DNA of 64,000 nt from assembly GCF_015767675.1 (NCBI RefSeq), contig NZ_CP065217.1:1364001-1428000 (forward strand), written 5' to 3'. This DNA comes from Vibrio navarrensis (lineage in GTDB: Bacteria > Pseudomonadota > Gammaproteobacteria > Enterobacterales > Vibrionaceae). A program made the position numbers and the translations under genes. Below are positions 35,438 through 44,503 of this stretch, piece after piece; within the stretch, counting starts at the first letter, position 1; each line of letters opens with the position of its first letter. A model generated the notes under the pieces. The model did not search any database. It was not told where the DNA came from and worked only from the letters and a program-made list of their open reading frames with translations.

Positions 35438-38245
35438 TCAGTGACTGACCAAATGCAAACCGCTTGGCAAGGCGTCACCAAATACGCGTTTTGATTCAGA
35501 TTCAGACAGATCTTTGACTTCACTGACCAGTGTAAGCCAAGAGTCGGGCACTTTACTTTGCTGGAGCTTGCTTAACACCTGCTGGCGGTAATCATCGCTG
35601 ATGTCGAATTGGCGATCGCCCGTTTTGCGACAGATCATCACCGCGGCAAAAGCGATCATCGGCTCTTTCTGCCAGTTTTGCTCTAGCAGTTTTGGCAGCC
35701 ATTGTTCCGCTTGCTCACGAGGGATCACGCGATGCTGGCTGGCGTACAGCGGTGTGCGCGATGCTAAGCGGCCAATTGCCCACCAGTGCGCTTGCTCAAG
35801 CTGGTTGTGGTTAAGCGCTTTGCTTAAAAACCAGCTGGTCAGCAGTACCTTATCGTCCACTTCCAACTGCTCTAGCGAGGCGGCAAGACGAACCATCGCC
35901 TCGTAGCCCATCTCTTGTGCAGTCTTGGCGGTTTGTGGACTTTTCATCGCGCCGGGATGCAGATACTTAGCGATGTCGGCCAAAATTGTCTCTTGCTGCT
36001 CTTGGTTGAGCCCGCCAGCGATGCGCCGCCAGAATACCCACCAATCGGTCCAACCTTGGTGGTTTTGAAATTGAATACCTTGCTGGTACAGGCTCCAAAC
36101 CTGCTCAATACGCCAAGAATCGGTGGCATCGCCAAAGCCGGGACGCAGGGCAAAGCCTGCCAATCGTAGCCAGTTCTTCTCATGTTGCTCTGAGCGGCGG
36201 CGACGTTTGCGCCCTTGAGCAAAGGCATCAAACAGTTGCCGCAAGGTGACGAAATCCCACTCATCGCGCTTGCCAAGTTTTCTCTCCAACTCTTTGGCAA
36301 GTATTTTGATTTCGTTGCCTTCGCCACTTTTTTTATTGCCGCTATACAGGCGAGTAATCAGCTCCTTGCAATCGGTCAGACGAGGATTGAGCGCCACTTG
36401 TTCGCTCTCTTGCGCCTTTTTATTGCGCACTTCAAACTCTAATGCCCAGCGTTTGCTGTCATCTTCAACGCTGACACACTCCATTTTCAGCGTACCGACT
36501 TCGGTGAGCTGACACGCCAACTGAACTTCAACCCGCTCTTTTTGATTGGCGTGCAAATCGGCGCCATCACTTTGCAAGGTCACGATGTAGGGGGGAAGCG
36601 GAGCGAATATATCCGCATCGACGTTGACCATCACGCCATTTTGAATCGAGGTTTGGTTGGTCAAGGTGTCGTGGGTGGACGTCAGCAAGTCAAAGCGGAC
36701 AGGTTCTCCGAGCGTAAGGGCAAAGCGACGCCCAGTGAGGCGGATCTCTTGCCCCTCTTCACTGCCTTTGGCCAACAAACAGAGCGCTTTGCCCATTTTG
36801 TTTTTCTCTTGCAGATGCAAGAAATAAGAGCGCGCCGCGCCGCCGCCGATTTTCAGCTGTGCGCCGCGCCGCGCTTTGGCAAACGCCACTGCGCCCAGTG
36901 CCACTGACCAATCGGGGTGCGGGTTGTCGAGCACCGTCACGGGTGAGCCGCACCACTGGGTCAACAATTCGCTCATGCGCGCCGTCACCAGTTCACTGTT
37001 GAACACGCCACCGTTCAGCAGTAGGCCAACGGGAATGGCGGGTTGGCTCGTGTCTTCTTGGCCAAGCGCAGCATAGGAGACTTGCTGATGCTGGCTGAGG
37101 AACTCCGCCACGTGCTTACTGACCGCAGGATCTGCCGCATAAGGCAGGCCAAACTCCACCACCGCACTGCGGCGTTTATCCGGCGTTTGAGCAAAATCAG
37201 ACAGAGGAAAGAAGCCATCAAGGGCGATTTGGTGTACCTCTTGTTTGCTAAGCGCAACACTGCGTGTACCGCCGAGCAATTTTGAGCCGCTGCCAAGCAT
37301 GGTGATCTTCATCTCTTCTGGCGCGCGTGCCGACAGCAACTGCTCTTTGGCTTTGCGTGTTTGCTGAATCAGTTTGCTCAGGCTAGCAGCGTTCAGCTTC
37401 TTGCCTTGGTTAAAGCGTTGCTCGGCTAAATGGGCCAAAGCTAAATCGAGGTTGTCGCCGCCGAGCATCAGGTGCTCACCGACGCCAATGCGATCCAAAG
37501 CCAATTCGCCTTGGTTGAACTTGGCTTCGATCAAACTGAGATCCGTGGTGCCACCGCCGACATCACACACCAAAATCAGTGGGAGATGTTTGAGCTGTTC
37601 GGCCGCATTTTGCTGGTGGCGGGCGTACCAGTCGTAACACACCGCTTGCGGCTCTTCCAAAAGGAGCACTTTGCCAAGCCCTGCCAACTGTGCGGCTTCA
37701 AGAGTGAGATTGCGCGCCGTTTCATCAAACGATGCGGGCACAGTGACCACCACTTCCTGATGTTCCAGCTTGTTGCCCGGATGACGATGGTTCCAAGCTT
37801 GGCGAATGTGATTGAGGTAACTGGCGCTGGCGATGACGGGCGATACTTTGTCTACGTCGCTCGCGCCTGCCCACGGCAAAATCTCTGAGTGACGGTCAAC
37901 CGCCTGATGAGACAGCCAGCTTTTGGCACTGGACACTTGACGGCCTTCCACTTTGGCGCCGAGCTCGCGTGCCCATTCACCAACGATGACGTTAGCAATA
38001 TCGCCAGCAACGGCGTGGTGATCCCACGGTAGGGTGAGATCACTTGGGGCAATTTGTCCCTCTGCGGGGTGATAGCGAAAAGAGGGTAGCAGCGGTTTGC
38101 GCACCACTTCACCGGGACCAATTAACTGATCAATATCGAAAAGAGAGACGTGGGCGTCTTGGAGATTCTCACTCAGTTCGCAAAACGCCACTACAGTATT
38201 GGTGGTGCCTAAATCGATACCGACGAGATAACGAGGAGATGTCAT
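35438..38245 (-). CDS. Long Hsp70-family protein (935 residues)
   Basis: N-terminal actin-like ATPase (about 1-470) with VGIDLGTTNTVVAF, VCDVGGGTTDLSLIEA and GLLLNGGVFNS. A C-terminal region of more than 450 residues has no DnaK-like lid that I can see: a basic KRRRRS stretch and a Trp-rich helical segment (DWWVFWRRIAGGL) replace it. It is much longer than DnaK (638) and belongs to the non-canonical Hsp70 group found with DUF2760. It is predicted to bind ATP, with clients unknown. Third gene of the DUF2760-Hsp70-Hsp70 operon, separated from the second by a terminator-like hairpin. Confidence 0.85.
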   Translation of the reverse strand: MTSPRYLVGIDLGTTNTVVAFCELSENLQDAHVSLFDIDQLIGPGEVVRKPLLPSFRYHPAEGQIAPSDLTLPWDHHAVAGDIANVIVGEWARELGAKVEGRQVSSAKSWLSHQAVDRHSEILPWAGASDVDKVSPVIASASYLNHIRQAWNHRHPGNKLEHQEVVVTVPASFDETARNLTLEAAQLAGLGKVLLLEEPQAVCYDWYARHQQNAAEQLKHLPLILVCDVGGGTTDLSLIEAKFNQGELALDRIGVGEHLMLGGDNLDLALAHLAEQRFNQGKKLNAASLSKLIQQTRKAKEQLLSARAPEEMKITMLGSGSKLLGGTRSVALSKQEVHQIALDGFFPLSDFAQTPDKRRSAVVEFGLPYAADPAVSKHVAEFLSQHQQVSYAALGQEDTSQPAIPVGLLLNGGVFNSELVTARMSELLTQWCGSPVTVLDNPHPDWSVALGAVAFAKARRGAQLKIGGGAARSYFLHLQEKNKMGKALCLLAKGSEEGQEIRLTGRRFALTLGEPVRFDLLTSTHDTLTNQTSIQNGVMVNVDADIFAPLPPYIVTLQSDGADLHANQKERVEVQLACQLTEVGTLKMECVSVEDDSKRWALEFEVRNKKAQESEQVALNPRLTDCKELITRLYSGNKKSGEGNEIKILAKELERKLGKRDEWDFVTLRQLFDAFAQGRKRRRRSEQHEKNWLRLAGFALRPGFGDATDSWRIEQVWSLYQQGIQFQNHQGWTDWWVFWRRIAGGLNQEQQETILADIAKYLHPGAMKSPQTAKTAQEMGYEAMVRLAASLEQLEVDDKVLLTSWFLSKALNHNQLEQAHWWAIGRLASRTPLYASQHRVIPREQAEQWLPKLLEQNWQKEPMIAFAAVMICRKTGDRQFDISDDYRQQVLSKLQQSKVPDSWLTLVSEVKDLSESESKRVFGDALPSGLHLVSH

Positions 38246-38265
38246 GACAAGTCCTTGAGTGATTT

Positions 38266-38292
38266 AAAAACGGCATCCATAGGGATGCCGTT
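38266..38292 (-). terminator. Terminator-like hairpin between the two Hsp70 genes
   Basis: On the minus strand, AACGGCATCC / GGATGCCGTT arms with a 4-base loop are followed by T5. A strong intrinsic terminator by shape, but inside a same-direction operon. It should lower, not abolish, expression of the longer Hsp70 gene. Confidence 0.85.
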
Positions 38293-38303
38293 GCGAGAAA
38301 CGA

Positions 38304-40223
38304 TTATTGTGCGTTTTGTTTGGCGTCTTCACGCACGTCAAACTCAACGTGCCACTTCTGACCGTTGTCAGCGGCAATGGCTTCGAGGTAGAGCGTGCCG
38401 AGCTCGGTTACTCGGGATGCGAGTGTCACTGGCACGACTTCTCCTTCACGGCGGCCCTCAGAAACGGGCAGAGTGACCTGAATTTCAGGTAGCTCCTCTA
38501 ACTCATCTTGGCCCCAATGGTCGAGATGGGTGCCCGCCAGATCGTCGCGGCGCACAGTAGAACCGAAGAACTGGAAGTTAACAGGCTGGCCGATGATTAA
38601 ACCAAATTGCTGGCTCGGAACATCGACGCTGGAACCTTCTTCCATACCAAACGGAGCCACACACAGCGCTTCCATGGGCGGTGCCATTCCCGGAATTGCT
38701 GGCATCGCGCTTTCAATACCAACGTAGTAACTGGAGGCGATACCGCCGCGAATGCGCACGCCTTGGCCACGACGCACTGCGCCGTAATAGGCCGCGCCGC
38801 TTGCCACCGCCAGATCAAGGTCAACCCCCGTCAACCGCTTCGCCATCTCTGCATTGGCGTCCAGCAACCATTCGTTGATGGTCTCTTCTAAACGATTGGC
38901 GAGCAGTGCTGATTTCAATACGCCGCCGTTAAATAGAATCGCGGTTGGCTTGATAAATTGCGCTGAAGGAGCGCCGTGCCCCGGCATACCGGGCATGCCG
39001 CCAACAAACGGATTGAAATCTTGTGCTGGCGCTGCATCGCCATTCATCGCATTGGCTTGTTTTGACAAGAATGCGGCGATATGGCGGGTAATTCCGGCAT
39101 CTTGCGCGTAAGGCAGGCCCATTTGCGTCAATGCGCCGCGATTGCGTTGTAGCGGATGTTCAGTAATCGCCACTTTGGGGAAAAAGCCTTCCACCAGCAT
39201 TTGCTGCACTTCTTGCTGGGTCAGCTCGGTTTTAAGCGTCGCGCCGAGCAATTTTGAACCACGGCTTGGCACCACAATCGGCACGGCTTGCAACTCGGCA
39301 TCGTTGAGCAGCGCTTCTTTGGCATCACGGCAAGCGTGCGTCATGGCCTGAATTTGCCAAGGTTGCAGCTCTTTGCCTTCTTGCGCCAATTTCATTTTTA
39401 AGCTGTAGGCGAGGGCGAGATCCATGTTGTCACCGCCAAGCAGAATATGCTCACCCACGGCGATACGTTTGAGCGTCAGGTTACCTTGCTCTTCGGTCAC
39501 TTCCACCAGAGAAAGGTCGGTGGTGCCGCCACCGATATCGACCACCAGCACCACGTCACCGACGCTCACTTCATCGCGCCACTTTTCGTTGCTGTTGTCG
39601 ATCCAGTTATACAGTGCGGCTTGTGGCTCTTCGAGCAGAGTCAGATGCACAAAGCCGACATTGCGTGCCGCTTCCGCGGTGAGATCGCGCGCAGCAGGGT
39701 CAAACGAAGCCGGAACGGTGATGGTCACCTCTTGCTCGGCCAGCGGATGCTGCGGATAAGCGTGATCCCACGCTTGTTTCAGGTGCTCAAGATAAAGCTC
39801 GGTGGCGCGCAGGGGCGAAACTTTCTCCACCTCTTCCGGGCTACCCGCAGGCAAAAAGGCATCGCGGCGGTTCACGCCGCCATGGCATAGCCAAGATTTT
39901 GCGCTGGCGACTAAACGAATGGGCGTTTTGCTGCCAAGATTACGAGCAATCGCACCAACCAGCGCTTTGGGTTCTGTGGTCCAAGGGAGCACGCGTGACG
40001 CAGGATTCATCTCATGCTCGTGCGGCTGGTAGAGAAACGAGCCCAGTTGGCTGCGCGCTTCCACCGTTCCCGGCGCGGTCAACTGAGGGATCGCCATCAC
40101 TTGCACACGAGCGTGCTCGTCTTGCGTATCGAGGAAAGAGACCACGCAGTGGGTGGTGCCAAGGTCAATACCGATACTGAATTTGGCGGCTTGCTCAGCC
40201 GCTGGTGTATTGTGCATTTCCAT
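38304..40223 (-). CDS. Hsp70-family protein (639 residues)
   Basis: N-terminal ATPase with IGIDLGTTHCVVSFLD, VLVVDIGGGTTDLSLVEV and AILFNGGVLKS. The Met/Pro/Gly-rich insert (VGGMPGMPGHGAP, about 405-420) and a short C-terminal beta segment replace a full DnaK substrate domain. The start at 40223 overlaps the DUF2760 stop as TAATG. It is paralogous to the 935-residue protein downstream, and the two may act together or on each other. It is not DnaK itself: no DnaJ or GrpE gene is near. Confidence 0.87.
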   Translation of the reverse strand: MEMHNTPAAEQAAKFSIGIDLGTTHCVVSFLDTQDEHARVQVMAIPQLTAPGTVEARSQLGSFLYQPHEHEMNPASRVLPWTTEPKALVGAIARNLGSKTPIRLVASAKSWLCHGGVNRRDAFLPAGSPEEVEKVSPLRATELYLEHLKQAWDHAYPQHPLAEQEVTITVPASFDPAARDLTAEAARNVGFVHLTLLEEPQAALYNWIDNSNEKWRDEVSVGDVVLVVDIGGGTTDLSLVEVTEEQGNLTLKRIAVGEHILLGGDNMDLALAYSLKMKLAQEGKELQPWQIQAMTHACRDAKEALLNDAELQAVPIVVPSRGSKLLGATLKTELTQQEVQQMLVEGFFPKVAITEHPLQRNRGALTQMGLPYAQDAGITRHIAAFLSKQANAMNGDAAPAQDFNPFVGGMPGMPGHGAPSAQFIKPTAILFNGGVLKSALLANRLEETINEWLLDANAEMAKRLTGVDLDLAVASGAAYYGAVRRGQGVRIRGGIASSYYVGIESAMPAIPGMAPPMEALCVAPFGMEEGSSVDVPSQQFGLIIGQPVNFQFFGSTVRRDDLAGTHLDHWGQDELEELPEIQVTLPVSEGRREGEVVPVTLASRVTELGTLYLEAIAADNGQKWHVEFDVREDAKQNAQ

Positions 40224-40855
40224 TACAGCTCAACCTCAGCGGGCGCGATGATGGTCGCGTCGTAGTTTTCCGCGAGTTTCGGCAAGTTGATTGCGCTGGC
40301 TTTCCAACCTTTGTGAACCAGTGTGCCGTTAAACGGCGCCTTGCCCGTCACGTTACCCACCAAACGAATCGCCTGAGGGTTAAAGCCTTCGGCCACCGTG
40401 ATGCGCATCTCTTCTTCTTCGCTACGAATGTGCTCTAGCGTGACGTATTCTTTGAGTACTTTCTGCCCGCCAGTATGGATAACACGGGCGGCAGCGCCCA
40501 CTTCTTCATCGGAGAATGCGCTGAGATCTTCTTTTAAGAAATCAATCAAGCGCGCTTCTTGCTGCATAATCGAGAGCAGTTGCATCGCCGAATCGGTTGA
40601 GGCAGTGGCGAGCTTGGATTGCACTTCCACCACTTTCTCAATCACTTTTTCAACTTCGATGACTTTTTCGACTTCGACAATTTTCTCTACTGGCTTTTCC
40701 ACTTCAACGATCTTTTCAACCGGTTTCTCAACCACTTTTTCGATCACTTTGCTTTTGCGCGAAACGGCAACCAAGAGAAGTAAAACACTCGATGCCGCAA
40801 GGCCTGCATGCAGCATATCGAATGTTTGAGGAATCAGGTTTAAATCAATGTTCAT
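40223..40855 (-). CDS. DUF2760 protein with a VEK repeat coiled coil
   Basis: 210 residues. One hydrophobic helix (about 16-32) is followed by a charged repeat of VEK(P/V) (V/I)EKIVE units (about 37-79), probably an extended coiled coil or rigid stalk. The DUF2760 domain (about 85-210) is soluble: DFLKEDLSAFSDEEVGAAARVIH. Function unknown. As first gene, coupled to an Hsp70 by TAATG and preceded by a sigma-32-like promoter, it may anchor the Hsp70 proteins at the membrane, which is an inference from topology and operon. Confidence 0.85.
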   Translation of the reverse strand: MNIDLNLIPQTFDMLHAGLAASSVLLLLVAVSRKSKVIEKVVEKPVEKIVEVEKPVEKIVEVEKVIEVEKVIEKVVEVQSKLATASTDSAMQLLSIMQQEARLIDFLKEDLSAFSDEEVGAAARVIHTGGQKVLKEYVTLEHIRSEEEEMRITVAEGFNPQAIRLVGNVTGKAPFNGTLVHKGWKASAINLPKLAENYDATIIAPAEVEL

Positions 40856-41219
40856 GCTATTTTTTCTCTAATCGATTGATTTAAAGGTGCGTGGATTGGC
40901 TCATTTGCCGCAAATTCAAGGGCGATTTTGCGACGTGCACCTAGTGTAGACATAAAAATGGTGGCTGATAGTAGCATATTCAAGTGAGGAGATTGTATTA
41001 AAACCGCTTGCAACCCCTGAATTTACGGCGGTTTTGCTGAAAATATCGTCAAATAGCCGCCTGTTTTTGGCGATGGATTTTCGCCAACGCGCACGAGGGA
41101 CCAAGAATCTTGGTCAGTTGGGGTGAAAATAAGCAAACAACCGCGCTTAGGTCGAGTTTCTGCTTTCTCTGGGGTACAATTTCGCCCTTTAACAATCAAC
41201 CGCGAGAAAAAGGCAATCT
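40856..41219. other. Divergent intergenic region (364 bases)
   Basis: Holds the sigma-32-like promoter on the minus strand and an inverted repeat AAAACCGC / GCGGTTTT (41000-41035). A TACAAT -10 near 41175 serves the exonuclease gene on the plus strand. No gene seen. Confidence 0.5.
40895..40922 (-). promoter_or_regulatory. Sigma-32 (heat-shock)-like promoter of the DUF2760-Hsp70 operon
   Basis: Minus strand: TCGCCCTTGAA (CTTGAA at 40915-40920) matches the extended sigma-32 -35 consensus closely. After 14 bases, GCCAAT (40895-40900) is a partial match to CCCATT. The predicted start of transcription leaves a leader of about 30 bases before the ATG at 40855. Confidence 0.65.
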
Positions 41220-41750
41220 ATGAACCATAACCGAATTGTTTGCTTTGATTTGGAAATGTGCTGCTGGAACGAGGATGGCGTCGGGCGCACAGGTGAAATC
41301 ATTGAAATTGGTTTGGCAGAAATTGATTTGCTCCGAGGGGAGATTGTGAAACGCGCGCAGTATTACGTTAAACCGGAACACGACGAAGTGTCGCTGTTTT
41401 GCGCCGAGCTGACGGGCATTACGCCGCGAAAAATTGAAAAACAAGGCCGGCCGCTCGCCGAAGTGGTGAAGTCGATGATCAAAAACTTTGGCGGCAGCAA
41501 TAAAATTTACACCTCGTGGGGCCGAGACGACCAGATCCTGTTTAACGAGTGCCACGCGAAAGGGATTGAGCCCCCGTTTAGTGAGTTTATCAATTTGGCT
41601 ACCTTATACCGCATTCAAAATCGCCTCAAAGATAAGCGCATTGGTCATCGTCAGGCGCAAGAAGCGAAAGGCATCGATTGGGAAGGGCGGCAGCACTCGG
41701 GTTATGTGGATGCCTACAATTTAGCCAAGCTCGCTTTAACCATGTTTTAG
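41220..41750 (+). CDS. DEDDh 3'-5' exonuclease
   Basis: 176 residues. D10 and E12 (VCFDLEM), a mid-domain Asp (SWGRDDQIL) and the closing H-x4-D (HSGYVDAYN) make a complete DEDDh site, so it should degrade nucleic acid from the 3' end with two metal ions. Length and the CCWNEDGVGRTGEIIEIGLAEID start fit the stand-alone inhibitor-of-KinA-type/ERI-like exonucleases rather than DnaQ or RNase T. Monocistronic, with a TACAAT -10 about 40 bases upstream. Confidence 0.87.
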   Translation: MNHNRIVCFDLEMCCWNEDGVGRTGEIIEIGLAEIDLLRGEIVKRAQYYVKPEHDEVSLFCAELTGITPRKIEKQGRPLAEVVKSMIKNFGGSNKIYTSWGRDDQILFNECHAKGIEPPFSEFINLATLYRIQNRLKDKRIGHRQAQEAKGIDWEGRQHSGYVDAYNLAKLALTMF

Positions 41751-41859
41751 GCTCAGATGAGAAGCGAGCGTCATTAAATCTTCATCTCACTTTTCATTTT
41801 TGTTCATCTTGCGCCACTAAACTTGCTGCAAATCATAGCAACTCAGATGGCAAATAAAG

Positions 41860-41943
41860 ATGTTACTTTCCGTGCTTTGGAGTGTGGTATTTGTGTTCGG
41901 TAGTGGAGTCGTCTACCGTTGGCATCAAAAACCCGTCCTGTAA
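41860..41943 (+). CDS. Possible 27-residue single-helix membrane peptide
   Basis: An ATG at 41860 opens 27 codons ending at 41943: a hydrophobic helix (LLSVLWSVVFVFGSGVVY) and a short basic tail (RWHQKPVL). A strong intrinsic terminator begins 14 bases after its stop, so the region is a transcribed unit between two larger genes. The ribosome binding site is weak (GATGG about 10 bases before). Small membrane peptides of this size exist (for example CydX), but no homology is claimed. Confidence 0.45.
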   Translation: MLLSVLWSVVFVFGSGVVYRWHQKPVL

Positions 41944-41957
41944 TCTTTGAATAAGGT

Positions 41958-41984
41958 AAAAACGCGCCGAGTGCGCGTTTTTTT
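41958..41984 (+). terminator. Rho-independent terminator
   Basis: Arms AACGCGC / GCGCGTT with loop CGAGT, followed by T7 and preceded by AAA. It serves the small unit or the exonuclease and could also end the convergent terB transcript. Confidence 0.9.
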
Positions 41985-42010
41985 ATTGCTTTTTGATTGG
42001 CGAATTCGCT

Positions 42011-42460
42011 TTACGACTTATCGATCACTTGCAATTTGGCGCGGATAAACTCGCGGTGATCCACATAGAGTAGCTCAGCGGTTTTACGAATCACGGCATC
42101 TTCCATTGGGTCAATCTCACCATCGGCGTGCGCCACCTCCCACATGCCTTTGATTAGCGCAAAACGCGTCTCTTGCGAAAGCTCTCTCAACTGTGATGTG
42201 AACTCATACAACGAGGCGGCTTGAGCAACACCACTTTGCGCCTGAGTGAGCAAACTTTCCACTTCGTCATCGCTTAAATTGAGCAGGCGCTTGAGCAAAT
42301 GGCGTTTGACCGCTTGCTCGCGCTCATCGATTTGATGATCGGCGCCTGCAACTTCACACAATAAGCAGGCAATTGCCAGATTGGGGTTGTTGGCGGCGTT
42401 TTGGCCCAAATCTGTGCCATCAAGCAACTGTTTAAAGAGAGTGGTGAGTTTGTTAAACAT
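42011..42460 (-). CDS. TerB-like protein
   Basis: 149 residues, all helical. The acidic loops GADHQIDEREQAVKRHLL and VAHADGEIDPMEDAVIRK are the paired metal-binding repeats of the TerB/TerB-like fold. TerB proteins are linked with tellurite resistance and envelope stress; no other ter gene is present, so tellurite resistance cannot be claimed. Likely cytosolic. Monocistronic. Confidence 0.85.
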   Translation of the reverse strand: MFNKLTTLFKQLLDGTDLGQNAANNPNLAIACLLCEVAGADHQIDEREQAVKRHLLKRLLNLSDDEVESLLTQAQSGVAQAASLYEFTSQLRELSQETRFALIKGMWEVAHADGEIDPMEDAVIRKTAELLYVDHREFIRAKLQVIDKS

Positions 42461-42553
42461 GTCGGTGACCTTTTCAATCGCAATACTTTTTTTAACATGA
42501 TAGCGCTAATGCTGTTGCGCATCCGCTATCGATAATTTTATTCTGCCGCGTTT

Positions 42554-44482
42554 TCATTCTTCTGCACTGGTTGCTGGAAAATCGACACAACGGCCATCGC
42601 TAGTGAGCAAGCTGACTCGCTTTGGTTTTCCGTCCGCATCGAGGTGCAGCTCGCCAATGGCGCTGTGGTTAACTAAACGGTAAAAGCGTTGGTTGTCTGG
42701 GCTACGCTTTTTGATTTTCAAGCGCTTACGTTTGGTGAACCAGTTGAGCGGCGAACGGGGGCTATAAAGCAGCCTATCCATCGCATCACAATAGCGCAGC
42801 AGTCGCACAGGAAAATGATTTTTTAATCCGCTGCAAGTGATCTGATAGATGTTGGGGCTGGATTTACGAAAGCGCAACTTGATGTCATAGACAAACGAGT
42901 AGTGCACATCTCCCGAGAGAATGACAAAGTTGGTTGGCGTTTTGGTGTGGGTAAAAATGCTGATGAGCGTATTGGCGCTGCCCGGATGCGCCATCCAGTT
43001 TTCGGCGTCGATCAGTAAAGGTTGGCCGAGTTGCGTCATGATGCGTTGCAACATTTCGATAAATTTGACCCCAAACATCGGCGCGGCAGAAACGATGATC
43101 ACTTTTTCTTGATGCATCAGCTCCTGTTGCAGTTCGACCAGCGCTTCCCAGTCCATCAAACCAGACGGCTTGTTCATGCGTGATTCCGAGCGCCAGCGTC
43201 GGGTTCGGGTATCCAGCACCACCACTTTGGGTTCGGTGGGAATGGTGTAGTGCCAATCCTCAAAGCGATACAGCAGTTGAATAAACGCGTCTTGATGCTC
43301 CGTGGTCGGGGAGTGAAAATAGCGCTGCGCCGCGATGAAAAAGCGCTCGTCAAATTTTTCCGGCGCATTGCCCCAGCCTTGGCAGAGCCAGTAGGAGAGC
43401 AAGCCGTTGCCAATCACGCGGCGAGAAAATGGATGCTGATAGGCGGCCATCTCCCAGCCAATGGTCAGGTTCCAGTCGTCGGTCACGTCGTGATCATCAA
43501 AAATCATGTAAGTCGGCAAGTGAGCGAGCAGGCGTTGCACACTCGGCAAACCGGCAACAAAATCGTCAATCTGCTTGATTTCTTTGTGCCACAACTGTTG
43601 CCATTTCTCGCTCAGTGTCTGCCCAGCCCACTCAAACGCTTGCTCTTTCAGGCGTTCTCGGTTAACCAGTTGCCACGCCTGCGGCGACCACACCAACAGG
43701 TACATGGCAAAAAACTCGGCAAAGCTGATGAGATGATTTTCGCTTTCAGTGGAACTGAACACCGGTTGGCGGCGAAAACGCGTTAGACGGGCAAACAACG
43801 TTGAGTTATCCCGATAGTCGGGCAGAATTTGGTCGCGGCCATAAAAGCAGTGCGGATCTTGATAGAGCGCCATGCTGTCTTGAAAAGGCGCGTCGACAAA
43901 CGTTTCGTTGGCTAAACCGAGCCGCTCAATGAGCTGCGTGATGGCGTCTAACGTCGGTCCGGCAACATGATCGGCGTATATCTGATCGCCACTTAGCAGC
44001 AGGAGATCAGGGCGCTCTGCTGGCGAAAGCGAGGCGACTTTTTTATCCGCCGCAACCAACGCATCAGCGCTACGATGGTGTGGGTTACGGCAGGAGCCAT
44101 GCAGGATGTAATCCGCGGTTGTTCGCACAGAAAATGCAATCCCTTTTGTTTCATCTCCCTCGTAGCAAAGGTGTGGGATAAGCTCAGTGATGGCTCCCGC
44201 TTGGGTGTCAATTTGGTAAAACAGCGCGCAATTGGTTGGGTATTCGCCAGCAAAATGCCACAGCGCCACAAAAGCATGCTCACCCACTTGTTGTTGCTGA
44301 GAAAGGCTCAGCGGAGCTTGATAGAGCAATTTTTCGCCGCTCTCATCGAAGACCTGAAAAGTGCCCTCAACGGGTTTGCTGCTCACCAGCCAAAGGTTGA
44401 TTTCGCTTGCGGTCGTTTTTCTGAGTATCGGGCCTGCCAGAATCAGCGGCAGAGGAGAGCGCGGCGGGTTTGTCTGGGTCAA
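42554..44482 (-). CDS. PhoD-like metallophosphatase
   Basis: 642 residues. PhoD-type motifs appear in order: LLLSGDQIYADHVAG, TYMIFDDHDVTDDWN and FVILSGDVHYSF, giving the Asp, Asn/His and His metal ligands for an alkaline phosphatase D/phosphodiesterase fold. The N-terminus (about 1-110) is a small beta domain. No signal peptide or Tat motif is visible, so unlike secreted PhoD it is probably cytosolic. Substrate unknown. Next to an acidic hypothetical gene 21 bases upstream, probably in one operon. Confidence 0.85.
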   Translation of the reverse strand: MTQTNPPRSPLPLILAGPILRKTTASEINLWLVSSKPVEGTFQVFDESGEKLLYQAPLSLSQQQQVGEHAFVALWHFAGEYPTNCALFYQIDTQAGAITELIPHLCYEGDETKGIAFSVRTTADYILHGSCRNPHHRSADALVAADKKVASLSPAERPDLLLLSGDQIYADHVAGPTLDAITQLIERLGLANETFVDAPFQDSMALYQDPHCFYGRDQILPDYRDNSTLFARLTRFRRQPVFSSTESENHLISFAEFFAMYLLVWSPQAWQLVNRERLKEQAFEWAGQTLSEKWQQLWHKEIKQIDDFVAGLPSVQRLLAHLPTYMIFDDHDVTDDWNLTIGWEMAAYQHPFSRRVIGNGLLSYWLCQGWGNAPEKFDERFFIAAQRYFHSPTTEHQDAFIQLLYRFEDWHYTIPTEPKVVVLDTRTRRWRSESRMNKPSGLMDWEALVELQQELMHQEKVIIVSAAPMFGVKFIEMLQRIMTQLGQPLLIDAENWMAHPGSANTLISIFTHTKTPTNFVILSGDVHYSFVYDIKLRFRKSSPNIYQITCSGLKNHFPVRLLRYCDAMDRLLYSPRSPLNWFTKRKRLKIKKRSPDNQRFYRLVNHSAIGELHLDADGKPKRVSLLTSDGRCVDFPATSAEE

Positions 44483-44503
44483 TCCTTACTCCTGTGGTTT
44501 TAT

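Noticed and set aside
36200..37900. Several long frames opposite the Hsp70 genes
   Set aside because: Shadows of high-GC Hsp70 coding sequence; no start signals or family features.
40623..40748. Repetitive DNA in the DUF2760 gene, considered as a tandem repeat element
   Set aside because: It is in frame and encodes a regular VEK-rich coiled coil, so it is part of the protein.
42011..42460. Tellurite resistance locus
   Set aside because: Only a TerB-like protein is present; no terC, terD or other ter genes.
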